A DNA stretch of 38,794 bases from an uncultured Bacilli bacterium (lineage in GTDB: Bacteria > Bacillota_I > Bacilli_A > RF39 > UBA660), in the NCBI GenBank assembly GCA_947629255.1, contig CANRDF010000009.1:1-38794 (forward strand). The letters run 5' to 3'. A model generated the notes under the pieces. That model did no database searches, was not told the DNA's origin, and worked only from the letters and a program-made list of their open reading frames with translations. The translations under genes were made by a program, and so were the position numbers. Each line of letters starts with the position of its first letter. Position 1 is the stretch's first letter. Positions 8,801 to 17,283 of this stretch are shown here, in pieces.

Positions 8801-10150
8801 GACATTGTATGCTCTTCTGCTTACAATATAGATAAAACGCCTCCAAAAATAAACAGCCTAACAATTGAAAAGACTGATGATACTACCATTAAGATAAGTG
8901 TGGACGCAGAAGATAATTTTGATTCAATAGATTATACATATTCTTTAAAAAATCGTTCTAATGTAAGCGAAACGTATGATCCTAAGGTATCAAATACAAG
9001 TGTCTACAATTTTACAATACCGTATATAGAGAAGCCGAAAGAAACTTTAAATAACGTTGGTGAGATAACTGCCAGAGGTGGACTTTATGAGGTGCTTCAT
9101 GAAGATACTCCATATATAAAAAATGGTGATTTTAGTACAACAGAATATAGATATGCTGGTTATGATCCAAATAACTATGTGAGTTTTGGAGAAACTTATG
9201 ATCATGATGTTTATGTTTTCAGTAGTGCGAGTCGCCCTTGGAAATATGATTCAATGGAATCATGCATAGAAGATAATCAAGCTTTTTCGGGAACGTGTGA
9301 AATGATACATCATCAAGGGGATCCACTTTTATGGCGGATTATCGGACTTGTAAATGTTCCGGTAAGAGAATATGAAGTTAACGTAATAGTAAAAGATTTG
9401 GCCGGTAATGAGATTTCTTCTAAATCTATAATAATTGATACAACACAAAGGCTAAAAATAATTAGAAGTGATAGCATAGGATTTATGGCATGGGATTCTA
9501 ATGGAATGGATAATTGGACAAAATCCACTTTAATGAAATATCTGAATACGGAGTTTTATAATAATTTAAAAAATGATACATATAAAAGTATGATTGACAA
9601 AGACATCATATGGACCATAGGAGGATTAAAGGAATCATTTAGCACGACTGCAGCTGTGTATTCTATTGAAAAAAGTGCAGCTTCTGGTGGTAAAAGTGCA
9701 CCAGAAACGACAATATGGAGTTCAAATAATACAGAGGCAGAAACATTTCATAGTATTGGAATAATGTATCCGAGTGATTATGGCTATGCAGTAGGAGGAA
9801 ATGACAGAATTTGCATAGAAAATAATAGTCTTTTCCATGAGAGTACCGTAAATGACTATACAAAATGTACACTTAATAATTGGCTATACTCAGGTATTCG
9901 AGAATGGTTATTAGCGCCATCTACGTCATTAAGTTACCCTATTGAATATTGCGAAGCGTACGTGATTGATGGTTTGGAAGACCCCAGTACTCTTTATAAA
10001 TCGAGTGCAGGAAGCGTTACAGATTATAATGTTAGGTTACTTTTCGCTGTACGTCCTGTTGTATATTTGGCACCAAATGTAAAAATTGTAAACAATAGTA
10101 AAGATGGAAGTTCTGAAAATCCATATGAGTTGGAATTAGTACAGGAGTAA
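5804..10150 (+). CDS. Giant membrane-anchored Ig-like surface protein with a 9-G tract in its start region
   Basis: A 1448-residue predicted extracellular protein. A short basic N-terminus with Gly7-9 from the G tract leads into one transmembrane segment (about 20-41, ending SYAYW). Residues about 42-205 resemble the beta-sandwich of TasA/CalY-type secreted matrix proteins. Several Ig-like domains of about 90 residues follow (about 210-665), marked by recurring DxxGN and DTTGPVLE-type junctions (about 384, 475, 573 and 662). A different beta-rich module (about 670-900) is followed by further Ig-like domains (from about 906 and 1009). A C-terminal DUF6273-like domain (about 1090-1448) carries LWRIIG, KIIRSDSIGFMAWDS, a W-x-L-A-P strand and VRPVVYLAP. 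A 30-residue Ig-type stretch sits inside the DUF6273-like part. There is no sortase motif. A role in adhesion or matrix is inference. The gene has its own promoter and is followed 7 nt later by a small membrane protein. Confidence 0.85.
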   Translation: MEKNTCGGGLFSQPPFKRKILIVLGILIVFLSMIGISYAYWLFTTSQKDFNHLGTACFDVKIENESAGITIPKAYPVTDEEGKKQDGYTFTITNKCSTIAYYQVNLEELETQVKRLGGQYIKASLNDSNGKVLDTYEDATPTLTEEKDRVTSDESHKLTTGSLGPEGTVTYNLKLWMDEATPPIDDVMNATFKSKITVTASYIEEDKRNNTITIVYQEPEDYNKEHETITFHVTGTNYKIIEYSLDGTTYHAVDEPSMNLEFTYSFEEEKEYTIYFRDEMGNIQNETIQINKLDQQGPSIDINESIDTEGVLLNITFKDEKSDLMEYKIEDDISSIDVSDGWISLQGKEQTVEYRAKENKDIKIYVRDVLGNENTRTYSITKLDTTGPVLEINNEFDDTWRNEKVVIQLSATDESGVSNFYYSLDDDTWNVIENTESNGTSATATLEISNNTNATYSFKAEDGLGNSSNIETSVVKVDIDEPTLDSITFDDEWAKTKTLTGTAQDEFSGIYGYEFTTSSEPTGNWTTLEDEPKDLQTFTYEATEKNTYYLHVRDMAGNVGTISADVQTIGSLAPVISAVNPYEDTWTNGTVTITITMTDDEGGPDYCESSASKDTGYSRLSGSFKENTFTVSYSHQRNATSYYRCYDKAGRVSNVVSTKIKIDTTGPVLSMYAGSMMSNDPTFTNNTNEIEVYNLDGNTTLERKEMETQAGTQYGLNIKTTNGTGEEFGGFTFKTPYTSNKVYATRIIAKIPSGYTLESTNDTRITTSGSRWLTDNEGTGEWREYIYLFNNGSANNFNTSNYFYLKGTSTESLEWQVSYASVFDVGTLGVTETYLILVASDDSAVKEYGLSTSRFEEPSYTQAQVYQNRFATFMPEALTGNTTRYWIWVNDKFGNQTKEAFNPSELDLSAPTVNITEDIAEQGDNGWYKRVSLKVTITDDGTGVASAKYCIKQGACTPNAVLDLEGSAGDKNRVSQVELEEDENLVLCVQSIDVVGNTSDIVCSSAYNIDKTPPKINSLTIEKTDDTTIKISVDAEDNFDSIDYTYSLKNRSNVSETYDPKVSNTSVYNFTIPYIEKPKETLNNVGEITARGGLYEVLHEDTPYIKNGDFSTTEYRYAGYDPNNYVSFGETYDHDVYVFSSASRPWKYDSMESCIEDNQAFSGTCEMIHHQGDPLLWRIIGLVNVPVREYEVNVIVKDLAGNEISSKSIIIDTTQRLKIIRSDSIGFMAWDSNGMDNWTKSTLMKYLNTEFYNNLKNDTYKSMIDKDIIWTIGGLKESFSTTAAVYSIEKSAASGGKSAPETTIWSSNNTEAETFHSIGIMYPSDYGYAVGGNDRICIENNSLFHESTVNDYTKCTLNNWLYSGIREWLLAPSTSLSYPIEYCEAYVIDGLEDPSTLYKSSAGSVTDYNVRLLFAVRPVVYLAPNVKIVNNSKDGSSENPYELELVQE
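5822..5830 (+). repeat. Homopolymeric 9-G tract inside codons 7-9
   Basis: Nine consecutive G encode Gly7-Gly9. Nine keeps the 1448-codon frame open. Ten G gives GTT GTT TAG within three codons, and eight G gives a TAA about 20 codons in. This is the only G run above five in the window apart from the one at its end. Confidence 0.9.
5826..5847 (+). other. GC hairpin formed by the G tract and a downstream C run
   Basis: GGGGGTTG (5826-5833) and CAACCCCC (5840-5847) are perfect inverted repeats with loop TTTAGT. The stem begins 22 nt after the start codon and is far more GC-rich than its surroundings. Confidence 0.75.
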
Positions 10151-10157
10151 GTGAAAA

Positions 10158-10676
10158 ATGAAAAATAAAATGAAAATAATGATTGTTATAGTTTTAGGTA
10201 TTGCTCTTGTGGTAGGAGGTTGTATTCTATGCTTTCTACCCAAGAATACAAGTCAAAATGAACCTGTTATCAATGATAATAAACCAGTGGAAGAAATAGA
10301 AGAAGTAGAGCCTAGTAAAGCAAGAGAAATGTATGAAGAAACTATTTCTTCTTGTTCTGGAGCACTTGTATGGGATTTAAAAGTAGGAGATATCATTCAA
10401 ATAAAAGATAAACCTAAGAATGTATGTAAAAATGAAAATTATTATTCTAAAATGGTTGGATATACCTATGATACATATGGAAATGTAATTATTCATGTTA
10501 ACGTTTTAAAAAAAGTTGGGACAGAGCTTAGAAAGTTAGATGATACTTTTGTAGATCAGTATAACGAAGATGAATTAGACCTTATTTTAAATCATGGGAC
10601 TACCTATGAATATGTTTATCAGAAAGATGGAGAAGCATATAAGTTAATTGAAGTACATTTGATGCCTCTTCCTTAA
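10158..10676 (+). CDS. Small membrane-anchored protein of unknown function
   Basis: A 172-residue protein not recognised as a known family. It has a basic start, a hydrophobic segment (about 6-29) and then an acidic linker rich in Glu/Pro. A soluble C-terminal part (about 55-172) contains Cys residues near 70 and 95 (SSCSGALVW, KNVCKNEN). The segment contains VGGC, which loosely resembles a lipobox, but hydrophobic residues continue after the Cys, so a simple signal anchor is as likely. It starts 7 nt after the giant surface protein and has AGGAG inside the end of that gene, so the two are surely co-transcribed and may act together. If the upstream G tract switches OFF, polarity could lower its expression too (inference). 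Confidence 0.8.
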   Translation: MKNKMKIMIVIVLGIALVVGGCILCFLPKNTSQNEPVINDNKPVEEIEEVEPSKAREMYEETISSCSGALVWDLKVGDIIQIKDKPKNVCKNENYYSKMVGYTYDTYGNVIIHVNVLKKVGTELRKLDDTFVDQYNEDELDLILNHGTTYEYVYQKDGEAYKLIEVHLMPLP

Positions 10677-10694
10677 GCCTTAGGGCTTTTTTCT
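10675..10694 (+). terminator. Terminator of the surface-protein operon
   Basis: AAGCC-TTAG-GGCTT stem-loop followed by a T-rich run. It begins within the TAA stop of the small membrane protein and separates this operon from the heat-shock operon. Confidence 0.7.
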
Positions 10695-10717
10695 TTTGAT
10701 GTAAAATTTACAAAAAA

Positions 10718-10744
10718 TTAGCAATTAAGTGTTGACAGTGCTAA
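10718..10744. promoter_or_regulatory. CIRCE operator 1 (HrcA binding site)
   Basis: TTAGCAATT-N9-CAGTGCTAA. Against the CIRCE consensus TTAGCACTC-N9-GAGTGCTAA it matches 7/9 and 8/9. The right half overlaps the -35 box of the hrcA promoter, so bound HrcA would block RNA polymerase. Confidence 0.92.
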
Positions 10745-10761
10745 CAATTGCATATTATAAT
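10732..10761 (+). promoter_or_regulatory. Heat-shock operon promoter
   Basis: Perfect TTGACA (10732-10737), an 18-nt spacer and perfect TATAAT (10756-10761). It lies between and partly under the two CIRCE operators, with a predicted start near 10768. Confidence 0.88.
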
Positions 10762-10765
10762 ATGA

Positions 10766-10792
10766 GTAGCATTTGTGATTGAAAAGTGCTAA
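10766..10792. promoter_or_regulatory. CIRCE operator 2
   Basis: GTAGCATTT-N9-AAGTGCTAA matches the CIRCE consensus 6/9 and 8/9 with the exact 9-nt spacer. It covers the predicted transcription start and ends just before the AAGGAAG ribosome site of hrcA, 48 bp downstream of operator 1. Confidence 0.75.
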
Positions 10793-10805
10793 AAGGAAGT
10801 GAACT

Positions 10806-11813
10806 ATGAGCGAAAGACAAAAAGAACTACTAAAAGAAATTGTCGAGTCTTATATCGCGACAGCGAAACCTGTTGGAAGTAAATCTTTATGTAAGAAACT
10901 AAAGTGTTCTTCAGCCACGATTCGAAATGAAATGGCCCATCTAGAAAACTTAGGCTTACTAGAGAAAAACCATATTTCTTCTGGACGTATTCCATCGGAA
11001 GCTGGATACAAATTCTATGTGGCTAATTTAATGAAACCCAAAGAGTTATCGGAGAAAGACGCAAATAAATTACAAACGATTTTCCGTAACCAAGAGCTTG
11101 CCTTATCCGATGCGATGGAAGCTTGTATGGAGATCATCAGTGAGATTACCAATTATACAAGTATTGTTCTTGGAAAAAGTAGTTTAGAGAATGCTTTACA
11201 GCAAGTGAGTATCATTCCTTTAAAAGAAAACAACATTGTTGCTTTAGTTTGTACGGATAAAGGAATCGTCGAAAATAAAAAGTTTGTTTTGCCAACCACG
11301 ATTTCGATTCAAGAAGTAGTAAAAACTTGTGAAATTATCAATAAGATGTTAGTAGGGACTCCAATTAATGAAGTGTCTGTAAGACTAGAATATGAAATTA
11401 AACCAGTGATTGCTGAGAAAATTGAGCAATATGAAACCATATTTTCGATATTCAGTCAAACATTCCATGATATTGCTGCAAAGCCAACGGAAACCGTGCA
11501 TGTGAGTGGTAAAAATTTGCTTTTAAATGAACCAGAATATGATAATGTCGAAGAAATTAGAAATATTATGGCAAAGTTTGAAGATGCAAGTTTAATTGAA
11601 AAGATTGATTCAACTGGAAAAGACGGTGGTGTCAATATCTACATTGGTGAGGAAAGTGAATTTGACCCGAATGTGACAGTCATTAAAACAACGTACAAAC
11701 GAAATGGCGAAGAAGGAACTATTGCGATTATTGGACCAAAGAGAATGGAGTATGACCGAGTTGTTGGTTTGCTTACATTTATCAATAAAGAGTTAAACAA
11801 GGAGGATGAGTAA
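10806..11813 (+). CDS. hrcA: Heat-inducible transcription repressor HrcA
   Basis: A 335-residue HrcA, the repressor of class I heat-shock genes that binds CIRCE and needs GroEL for activity. The N-terminal winged helix-turn-helix (about 1-75) is typical: SERQKELLKEIVESYIATAKPVGS, then SSATIRNEMAHLENLGLLEK and SSGRIPSEAGYKFYV. The GAF-like core and inserted dimerisation domain follow; the C-terminal part has YIGEESEF and the conserved IAIIGPKRMEYDRV. It is the first gene of the operon and lies directly behind two CIRCE sites, so it is autoregulated. Its TAA overlaps the grpE ATG by one base (TAATG). Confidence 0.97.
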   Translation: MSERQKELLKEIVESYIATAKPVGSKSLCKKLKCSSATIRNEMAHLENLGLLEKNHISSGRIPSEAGYKFYVANLMKPKELSEKDANKLQTIFRNQELALSDAMEACMEIISEITNYTSIVLGKSSLENALQQVSIIPLKENNIVALVCTDKGIVENKKFVLPTTISIQEVVKTCEIINKMLVGTPINEVSVRLEYEIKPVIAEKIEQYETIFSIFSQTFHDIAAKPTETVHVSGKNLLLNEPEYDNVEEIRNIMAKFEDASLIEKIDSTGKDGGVNIYIGEESEFDPNVTVIKTTYKRNGEEGTIAIIGPKRMEYDRVVGLLTFINKELNKEDE

Positions 11814-12385
11814 TGGAAGAAGAAGTAAAAGAAAAGGAAGAAATGAAGACTACTGTAGAAGAAACAAAAGAACTTCCAAAGAAAAAGAAAAAAGAAGAAA
11901 AAAAAGAGGAAAAATTTTGTAAAGAAATCGAAGCGCTCAAAAAAGAGAGTCAAGAAAAAGATGAAAAAATTTTAAGACTTAGTGCGGAAATGCAAAATAT
12001 GAAAAGACGAAGTGAAGAAGAAAGAGCAAAATTATTAAAATATGATGGGGAAGAAGTGATTACTAAAATTCTGACCATCTTAGATAATTTTGAACATGCC
12101 ATTAAAATGGACGATAATGATTTAACCGATGAAGTAAGTAAATTCCTAAGTGGATTTAAGATGATTTACGGAAATTTGGTAGATATGTTAAAGTCTATGG
12201 GCGTGGAAGAGATTGAATGCTTACATCAAAGTTTTGATGAAACTCGTATGAATGCAGTCCTCGTTGATAATGACGAAACATTCGATTCGGATATCGTCTT
12301 AGATGTTTTACAAAAAGGATATCTATATAAAGATAAAGTGATTCGACCTGCCATGGTCAAAGTAAATAAGAAAGAGAGTGAATAA
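11813..12385 (+). CDS. grpE: Nucleotide exchange factor GrpE
   Basis: A 190-residue GrpE, which releases ADP from DnaK in the Hsp70 cycle. The first 40 residues are a run of Glu and Lys, as in many GrpE tails. A long helix follows (about 45-85) and then the core with ENMKRR-type sequence ([15 protein letters not shown]). The C-terminal beta domain ends with [20 protein letters not shown], the family signature. AAGGAGG lies 8 nt before the ATG, inside the end of hrcA, and the genes overlap by one base. Only two bases separate its stop codon from the dnaK ATG, so hrcA, grpE and dnaK are one transcription unit. Confidence 0.96.
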   Translation: MEEEVKEKEEMKTTVEETKELPKKKKKEEKKEEKFCKEIEALKKESQEKDEKILRLSAEMQNMKRRSEEERAKLLKYDGEEVITKILTILDNFEHAIKMDDNDLTDEVSKFLSGFKMIYGNLVDMLKSMGVEEIECLHQSFDETRMNAVLVDNDETFDSDIVLDVLQKGYLYKDKVIRPAMVKVNKKESE

Positions 12386-12387
12386 AA

Positions 12388-14217
12388 ATGGCAAAAATAA
12401 TAGGTATTGATTTAGGAACCACGAATAGTTGTGTTTCTGTATTAGAAGGGGGTACACCAACTGTTATCCCAAATGATGAAGGAGGAAGAACAACTCCATC
12501 TGTTGTCGCATTTAAAGGAGATGAAACTCTAGTAGGAGACCGTGCAAAACGTCAAGCAGTTACTAATCCTAAAAACACCATTTCATCTATTAAAAGATTA
12601 ATGGGAACGAGTGAAAAAGTAAGTGCAAATGGTAAAGATTGGACTCCACAAGAAATTTCAGCAAAAATCTTAGGAAAATTAAGAGCCGATGCCGAAAGTT
12701 TCTTAGGTGAAAAAGTAACCGAAGCAGTTATTACAGTTCCAGCTTACTTTAATGATGCTCAAAGACAAGCAACAAAAGATGCTGGTAAAATTGCTGGTTT
12801 AGATGTAAAACGTATCATTAATGAACCAACCGCAGCTGCTTTAGCATATGGACTTGATAAACAAGATAAGACTCAAACCGTTTTAGTTTATGACCTAGGT
12901 GGAGGAACATTCGATGTTTCTATTCTAGAACTTGGTGATGGCGTATTCGAAGTAAAATCAACTTCTGGAAATAACCATTTAGGTGGAGATGATTTTGATA
13001 AACGTATCATGGATTACTTAGTAGATACATTTAAGAAAGATACGGGTGTCGATTTATCTGGCGATGCAATGGCTATGCAAAGAATTAAAGATGCTGCTGA
13101 AAAAGCCAAAAAAGATTTATCTGGTATGAGTTCTACCCAAATTAATCTACCATTTATTTCTCAAAATAGTGATGGACCAGTTCACTTAGATATAGAACTT
13201 ACAAAAGCAAAATTTGAAGACTTATGTCGTGACTTATTTGATTCTACATTAGATCCAGTTCATAAAGCTTTAAGTGATGCCAAACTATCTAGTAAAGATA
13301 TTGATGAAGTCATTTTAGTAGGTGGTTCTACTCGTATTCCATATATTCAAGATTTAGTAAAAAAAGAACTTGGACGTGAACCACATAAAGGAGTAAACCC
13401 TGACGAAGTTGTTGCTATGGGTGCAGCAATTCAAGGTGGAGTTTTAACCGGTGAGATGGATGACTTAGTTTTACTTGATGTTACACCACTTTCACTTGGA
13501 CTTGAAACTTTAGGTGGAGTTATGACTGTTTTAATTCCAAGAAATACAACCATTCCAACAAGTAAGAGTCAAGTATTCAGTACAGCTGCCGATAATCAAC
13601 CAGCAGTAGACATTCATGTCTTACAAGGTGAACGTTCAATGGCGGCTGATAATAAAACACTTGGTAATTTCCAACTTGGAAATATTCCACCAGCACCTAG
13701 AGGAGTTCCACAAATCGAAGTTAAATTTGATATCGATGCCAATGGTATTGTTCATGTTACTGCGAAAGACCTTGGAACCAATAAAGAACAATCAATTACC
13801 ATTACTTCAAATACAAATTTAACGGATGAAGAAATTGATAAGATGATGAAAGAAGCAGAAGCTAATAAAGAAGCTGATGAAAAACGTAAAGAAGAAGCTG
13901 ATGTCAAAAATGAAGCAGATTCTATGATATTTGCAACTGAAAAAGCTATCAAAGACTTAGGTGATAAAGTAGACTCTAAAGACAAGAGTGAAGCAGAAGA
14001 CAAGATGAAAGAATTAAAGAGCGCATTAGAGAAAAATGACTTAGATGACATCAAAAAGAAAACAGAAGAATTAAAAGAAGTCAGCATGCGTTTAGCAACC
14101 AAAGTTTATGAAGAAGCTGCAAAAAATAATCAAGCAAATACAACAGAAACTGAAAGCAGTAATGAAGCTCCAAAGAAAGATGATGGAGTCGAAGAAGCAA
14201 ATTACGAAGAAAAATAA
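12388..14217 (+). CDS. dnaK: Chaperone DnaK (Hsp70)
   Basis: A 609-residue Hsp70, the ATP-driven chaperone that works with DnaJ and GrpE. The nucleotide-binding domain opens with [15 protein letters not shown] and includes [15 protein letters not shown] and [10 protein letters not shown]. The hydrophobic linker [11 protein letters not shown] (about 365) joins it to the substrate-binding domain. A helical lid (about 480-580) and a Gln/Asn/Glu-rich tail complete it. Length and motifs are normal for Bacillota. A perfect stem-loop follows the stop codon and could set a higher level of hrcA-grpE-dnaK than of the genes behind it. Confidence 0.99.
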   Translation: MAKIIGIDLGTTNSCVSVLEGGTPTVIPNDEGGRTTPSVVAFKGDETLVGDRAKRQAVTNPKNTISSIKRLMGTSEKVSANGKDWTPQEISAKILGKLRADAESFLGEKVTEAVITVPAYFNDAQRQATKDAGKIAGLDVKRIINEPTAAALAYGLDKQDKTQTVLVYDLGGGTFDVSILELGDGVFEVKSTSGNNHLGGDDFDKRIMDYLVDTFKKDTGVDLSGDAMAMQRIKDAAEKAKKDLSGMSSTQINLPFISQNSDGPVHLDIELTKAKFEDLCRDLFDSTLDPVHKALSDAKLSSKDIDEVILVGGSTRIPYIQDLVKKELGREPHKGVNPDEVVAMGAAIQGGVLTGEMDDLVLLDVTPLSLGLETLGGVMTVLIPRNTTIPTSKSQVFSTAADNQPAVDIHVLQGERSMAADNKTLGNFQLGNIPPAPRGVPQIEVKFDIDANGIVHVTAKDLGTNKEQSITITSNTNLTDEEIDKMMKEAEANKEADEKRKEEADVKNEADSMIFATEKAIKDLGDKVDSKDKSEAEDKMKELKSALEKNDLDDIKKKTEELKEVSMRLATKVYEEAAKNNQANTTETESSNEAPKKDDGVEEANYEEK

Positions 14218-14219
14218 AA

Positions 14220-14246
14220 AAAGTTCTAGGAAACTAGAACTTTTCT
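14220..14246 (+). terminator. Intercistronic stem-loop between dnaK and pepF
   Basis: AAAGTTCTAG-GAAA-CTAGAACTTT is a perfect 10-bp stem with a GNRA-type GAAA loop, followed by a short T run (TTCT). It probably terminates part of the transcription or stabilises the dnaK mRNA end. No clear promoter lies between it and pepF. Confidence 0.7.
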
Positions 14247-14265
14247 AAGACTAGAAAGGATTGTT

Positions 14266-16080
14266 ATGAAAAATCTTAAGGAAAGACAAGAGATAGCCAA
14301 AGAAGATTGTTGGGATTTAAGTTATATTATTAAAAATGAAGCCGAATATCTTACTTTAATCAAAGAAGTGAAAGCCAAAAATAAAGAAATTATGGCCATG
14401 AAAGGTAGTATTTTGAATAGTCCATCTTCCTTGCTTCATTATTTTGAAGTTGCTGAGGAAAAGAGTAGAAAACTCGAAAGACTTATTCTATATACCAAAC
14501 TTCGTTCTGATGAAGATACAAGAGATAACGCACGTAAAGGGAAATTATTAGAAATTGAAAGCCTTGCGGACCAAATCCATGAAAGTGAATCTTTTGTTCT
14601 CACCGAATTTATGGAAAAAGATTATGAAGATGTCAAAAAATATATGGATGAGGAAGAAAAACTCAAAGTCTATGATTTCTATCTTAAAAATTTATACAAG
14701 GATAAGAAAAGAGTTTTAAGTGAAAAAGAAGAAGCGATTATTGCTCAAGCAACCACGGCTTTTGGAACCCCTGATAATGCATTTGAATCTTTGGATATCG
14801 CCGATGCTACGTTTGGGACTGTGTCTGTTTCACCTAGAAAAAAAGTGGAACTCAGTCACTACAATTATGGAGAACTCCTAGAAAATAAGGACCAAAAGGT
14901 AAGAGAGCAAGCTTTTAAAACTTATTATGCCTATTATAAAAATCATAAAAATACATTTGCTTCTTTATTAAAAGGAAATTATCAAGAATTAGAGTTTATC
15001 CGTAATATTAGAAAATATCCAACAGCTCTGGAAATGGAATTAGATTCAATTGATGTGACAAAAGCTGTATATGAAAATTTAATTTCCTCTGTGAATCAAA
15101 ATATGGACTTAAATATTCGTTTTCAAAAATTAAAATATCATTTGTTAGGTGTCAAAGAATATCATTTATATGATACTTATGCTCCAGTTGTAGATGCACC
15201 TCATAAATCTTATACGAAAGAAAGTGCGATTTCTCTTGTGTTAAAAGCTCTAGAACCGCTCGGGAAAGACTATATCAAACACTTTCAAACCATTTTAGAC
15301 GAACATACCGTTGATTTTTATCCAAGTGTGGGAAAACACAATGGAGCTTATGAGTGGGGAGTTTTCGATACACCAAGTTATGTTTTGTTAAACTTTAATG
15401 GAACTTTTGATTCGGTGAGCACTCTTGCTCATGAAATGGGCCATGCCATTCATTCTATGTATTCTAAAAGTGCCAATCCTTATCTTTACAGCGATTATGA
15501 GCTTTTCCTAGCCGAGATTGCATCGACTGTAAATGAAACTTTATTATCCTTTTATGTCATGGAACACGCGAAAAATAAAAAAGAAAAAATTTATTATTTA
15601 TGTGAATTCTTAGATAAAGTAAAAGCCACCATCTATCGTCAAACCATGTTTTCGGAGTTTGAAAGAATGATGAGTGAGGGTATGCAAAATCATGAAAGCT
15701 TAACCGAAGAAGTATTCAGTGATACTTATTACAAATTAAATCAAGAATACTTTAAAGATTCCGTGATTATTGATGATGAAATTCGTTATGAATGGATGCG
15801 AATTAGCCATTTCTATAGACCATTCTATGTTTATCAATATGCAACAGGCCTTATCAGTGCCCTTTGTATTGTAAGTGATATCACATCCAAGAAGAAAGAT
15901 GCAGTCGAGCATTACATTAACTTCTTAAAGAGTGGCTCTAGTAAAAAAGTGTTAGATATATTAAAAATGGTTGATGTGGACTTTACAACAACATCTCCAT
16001 TTGAAAAAGCATTCCATTTGATTGAAGAAAAATTAGAAGAATTAGAAAGTATAGTGAAAGAAGGTGAATTTGATGAATAA
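14266..16080 (+). CDS. pepF: Oligoendopeptidase F (M3B metallopeptidase)
   Basis: A 604-residue zinc peptidase of the M3B family, which cleaves short peptides in the cytoplasm. The catalytic block [16 protein letters not shown] (about 385-400) contains HExxH, and the third ligand Glu lies downstream in [14 protein letters not shown]. The N-terminal PepF-specific domain (about 110-180) and the all-helical core are of normal length. SD is AGAAAGGA. It sits between dnaK and dnaJ, where no gene is usual, and its end overlaps the dnaJ start by 8 nt, so it is co-transcribed with dnaJ. A role in clearing peptides from heat-damaged proteins would fit the position but is inference. Confidence 0.95.
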   Translation: MKNLKERQEIAKEDCWDLSYIIKNEAEYLTLIKEVKAKNKEIMAMKGSILNSPSSLLHYFEVAEEKSRKLERLILYTKLRSDEDTRDNARKGKLLEIESLADQIHESESFVLTEFMEKDYEDVKKYMDEEEKLKVYDFYLKNLYKDKKRVLSEKEEAIIAQATTAFGTPDNAFESLDIADATFGTVSVSPRKKVELSHYNYGELLENKDQKVREQAFKTYYAYYKNHKNTFASLLKGNYQELEFIRNIRKYPTALEMELDSIDVTKAVYENLISSVNQNMDLNIRFQKLKYHLLGVKEYHLYDTYAPVVDAPHKSYTKESAISLVLKALEPLGKDYIKHFQTILDEHTVDFYPSVGKHNGAYEWGVFDTPSYVLLNFNGTFDSVSTLAHEMGHAIHSMYSKSANPYLYSDYELFLAEIASTVNETLLSFYVMEHAKNKKEKIYYLCEFLDKVKATIYRQTMFSEFERMMSEGMQNHESLTEEVFSDTYYKLNQEYFKDSVIIDDEIRYEWMRISHFYRPFYVYQYATGLISALCIVSDITSKKKDAVEHYINFLKSGSSKKVLDILKMVDVDFTTTSPFEKAFHLIEEKLEELESIVKEGEFDE

Positions 16081-17206
16081 AAAAGATTACTATGAAGTCT
16101 TGGGTGTTTCGAAAGACGCAAGTCAAGATGAGATAAAGTCTGCTTTTCGAAAACTTGCTAAAAAATACCACCCTGATGTCAATAAAGAACCTGGAGCAGA
16201 AGAAAAATTTAAAGAAATTGGGGAAGCCTATGCCGTGTTATCCGATGAAAACAAGAGACGTCAATACGACCAATTTGGTCATGCAGCATTTGAACAGGGA
16301 AGTGGCTCTTATGGAGGATTTAATCCAGGCGATATTGACTTAAATGATATTTTAAGAAGTGTCTTTGGAGGCGGCTTTGACTTTGGCGGTGGATTTGGAG
16401 GTTTTTCCGATTTCTTCTCTGGCGGAAGTGACCGTGGAACTCGTCCAAGAAAAGGTAGAGACACCTTAGTTCGTTTAGATTTAACATTTGAAGAAGCAGC
16501 TTTTGGAATCGAAAAAGATATTGAACTCTCTTTAAATGATACATGTAAAGAATGTCATGGCAAAGGTGGCTTTGGTGAGAAAACTTGTGATTATTGTCAT
16601 GGAACTGGGTATGTGATTACTGAACAAAATAGCTTGTTTGGAAGAATTCAAAGTCGTTCTACTTGCCCTCGGTGTGAAGGGACCGGACATTCCTTTGAAA
16701 AAATTTGTTCGACTTGTAAAGGAACAGGTGAGTGTAAGGCAAAGAAAACCATTTCTATCCATATTCCCGAAGGAGTCGATACAGGACATCAACTTCGTAT
16801 CAGCGGAAAAGGGGAAGCTGGGACGAATGGAGGACCAAACGGAGATATCTATTTTGAAATTCATGTGGAAGATAGTCCGTTCTATCAAAGAGATGGAGAA
16901 GATTTAACCGTGGAAGTTCCAATTACTTTTACAGAGGCAGTATTTGGATGTAAAAAAGAAGTTCCAACTATTTATGGAAATGTCATGATGGAAATTAAAG
17001 CTGGTTGTCAAAGTGGGTCTAAATTCAAATTAAAAGGCAAAGGACTTAAAGTTCCAAATTCTCTTCGTAAGGGGGACGAATACGTAATTGTAAATGTCAT
17101 CACGCCAACGAAACTTACAAGAGACCAGAAAAAATTGTTTGAAAGTTTAGATGAAACGGATTTAGCAACAGGTTCAGAATTTAAGAATTATCAAAAATAT
17201 TTATAA
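16073..17206 (+). CDS. dnaJ: Chaperone DnaJ
   Basis: A 377-residue type I Hsp40. The J domain (about 1-68) carries the HPD motif in [10 protein letters not shown], needed to stimulate DnaK. A Gly/Phe-rich region follows (about 78-125). The zinc-binding domain (about 145-215) has all four CxxCxGxG-type motifs: [27 protein letters not shown] and CSTCKGTGE. The C-terminal substrate-binding domains are complete. The start is the ATG at 16073, with GAAGGTGA just upstream; the in-frame GTG at 16064 lies within the ribosome site and is rejected. The gene overlaps the pepF stop by 8 nt and ends the heat-shock operon. Confidence 0.98.
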   Translation: MNKKDYYEVLGVSKDASQDEIKSAFRKLAKKYHPDVNKEPGAEEKFKEIGEAYAVLSDENKRRQYDQFGHAAFEQGSGSYGGFNPGDIDLNDILRSVFGGGFDFGGGFGGFSDFFSGGSDRGTRPRKGRDTLVRLDLTFEEAAFGIEKDIELSLNDTCKECHGKGGFGEKTCDYCHGTGYVITEQNSLFGRIQSRSTCPRCEGTGHSFEKICSTCKGTGECKAKKTISIHIPEGVDTGHQLRISGKGEAGTNGGPNGDIYFEIHVEDSPFYQRDGEDLTVEVPITFTEAVFGCKKEVPTIYGNVMMEIKAGCQSGSKFKLKGKGLKVPNSLRKGDEYVIVNVITPTKLTRDQKKLFESLDETDLATGSEFKNYQKYL

Positions 17207-17221
17207 CTTATTTGTTTTGGG

Positions 17222-17249
17222 AAGAGACTATGAAAATCTCTTTTTTTTT
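17222..17249 (+). terminator. Terminator of the heat-shock operon
   Basis: AAGAGA and TCTCTT form a 6-bp stem with a 9-nt loop, followed by a run of T. It lies 16 nt after the dnaJ stop. Confidence 0.8.
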
Positions 17250-17257
17250 GCTATAAT
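17249..17257 (+). promoter_or_regulatory. Extended -10 promoter of the RnfC-like gene
   Basis: TGCTATAAT is an extended -10 (TGnTATAAT) with no convincing -35. It directly abuts the T run of the preceding terminator, with predicted start near 17264. Confidence 0.55.
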
Positions 17258-17283
17258 ATTTGAGACATAGAGAAGGTGTTTGA

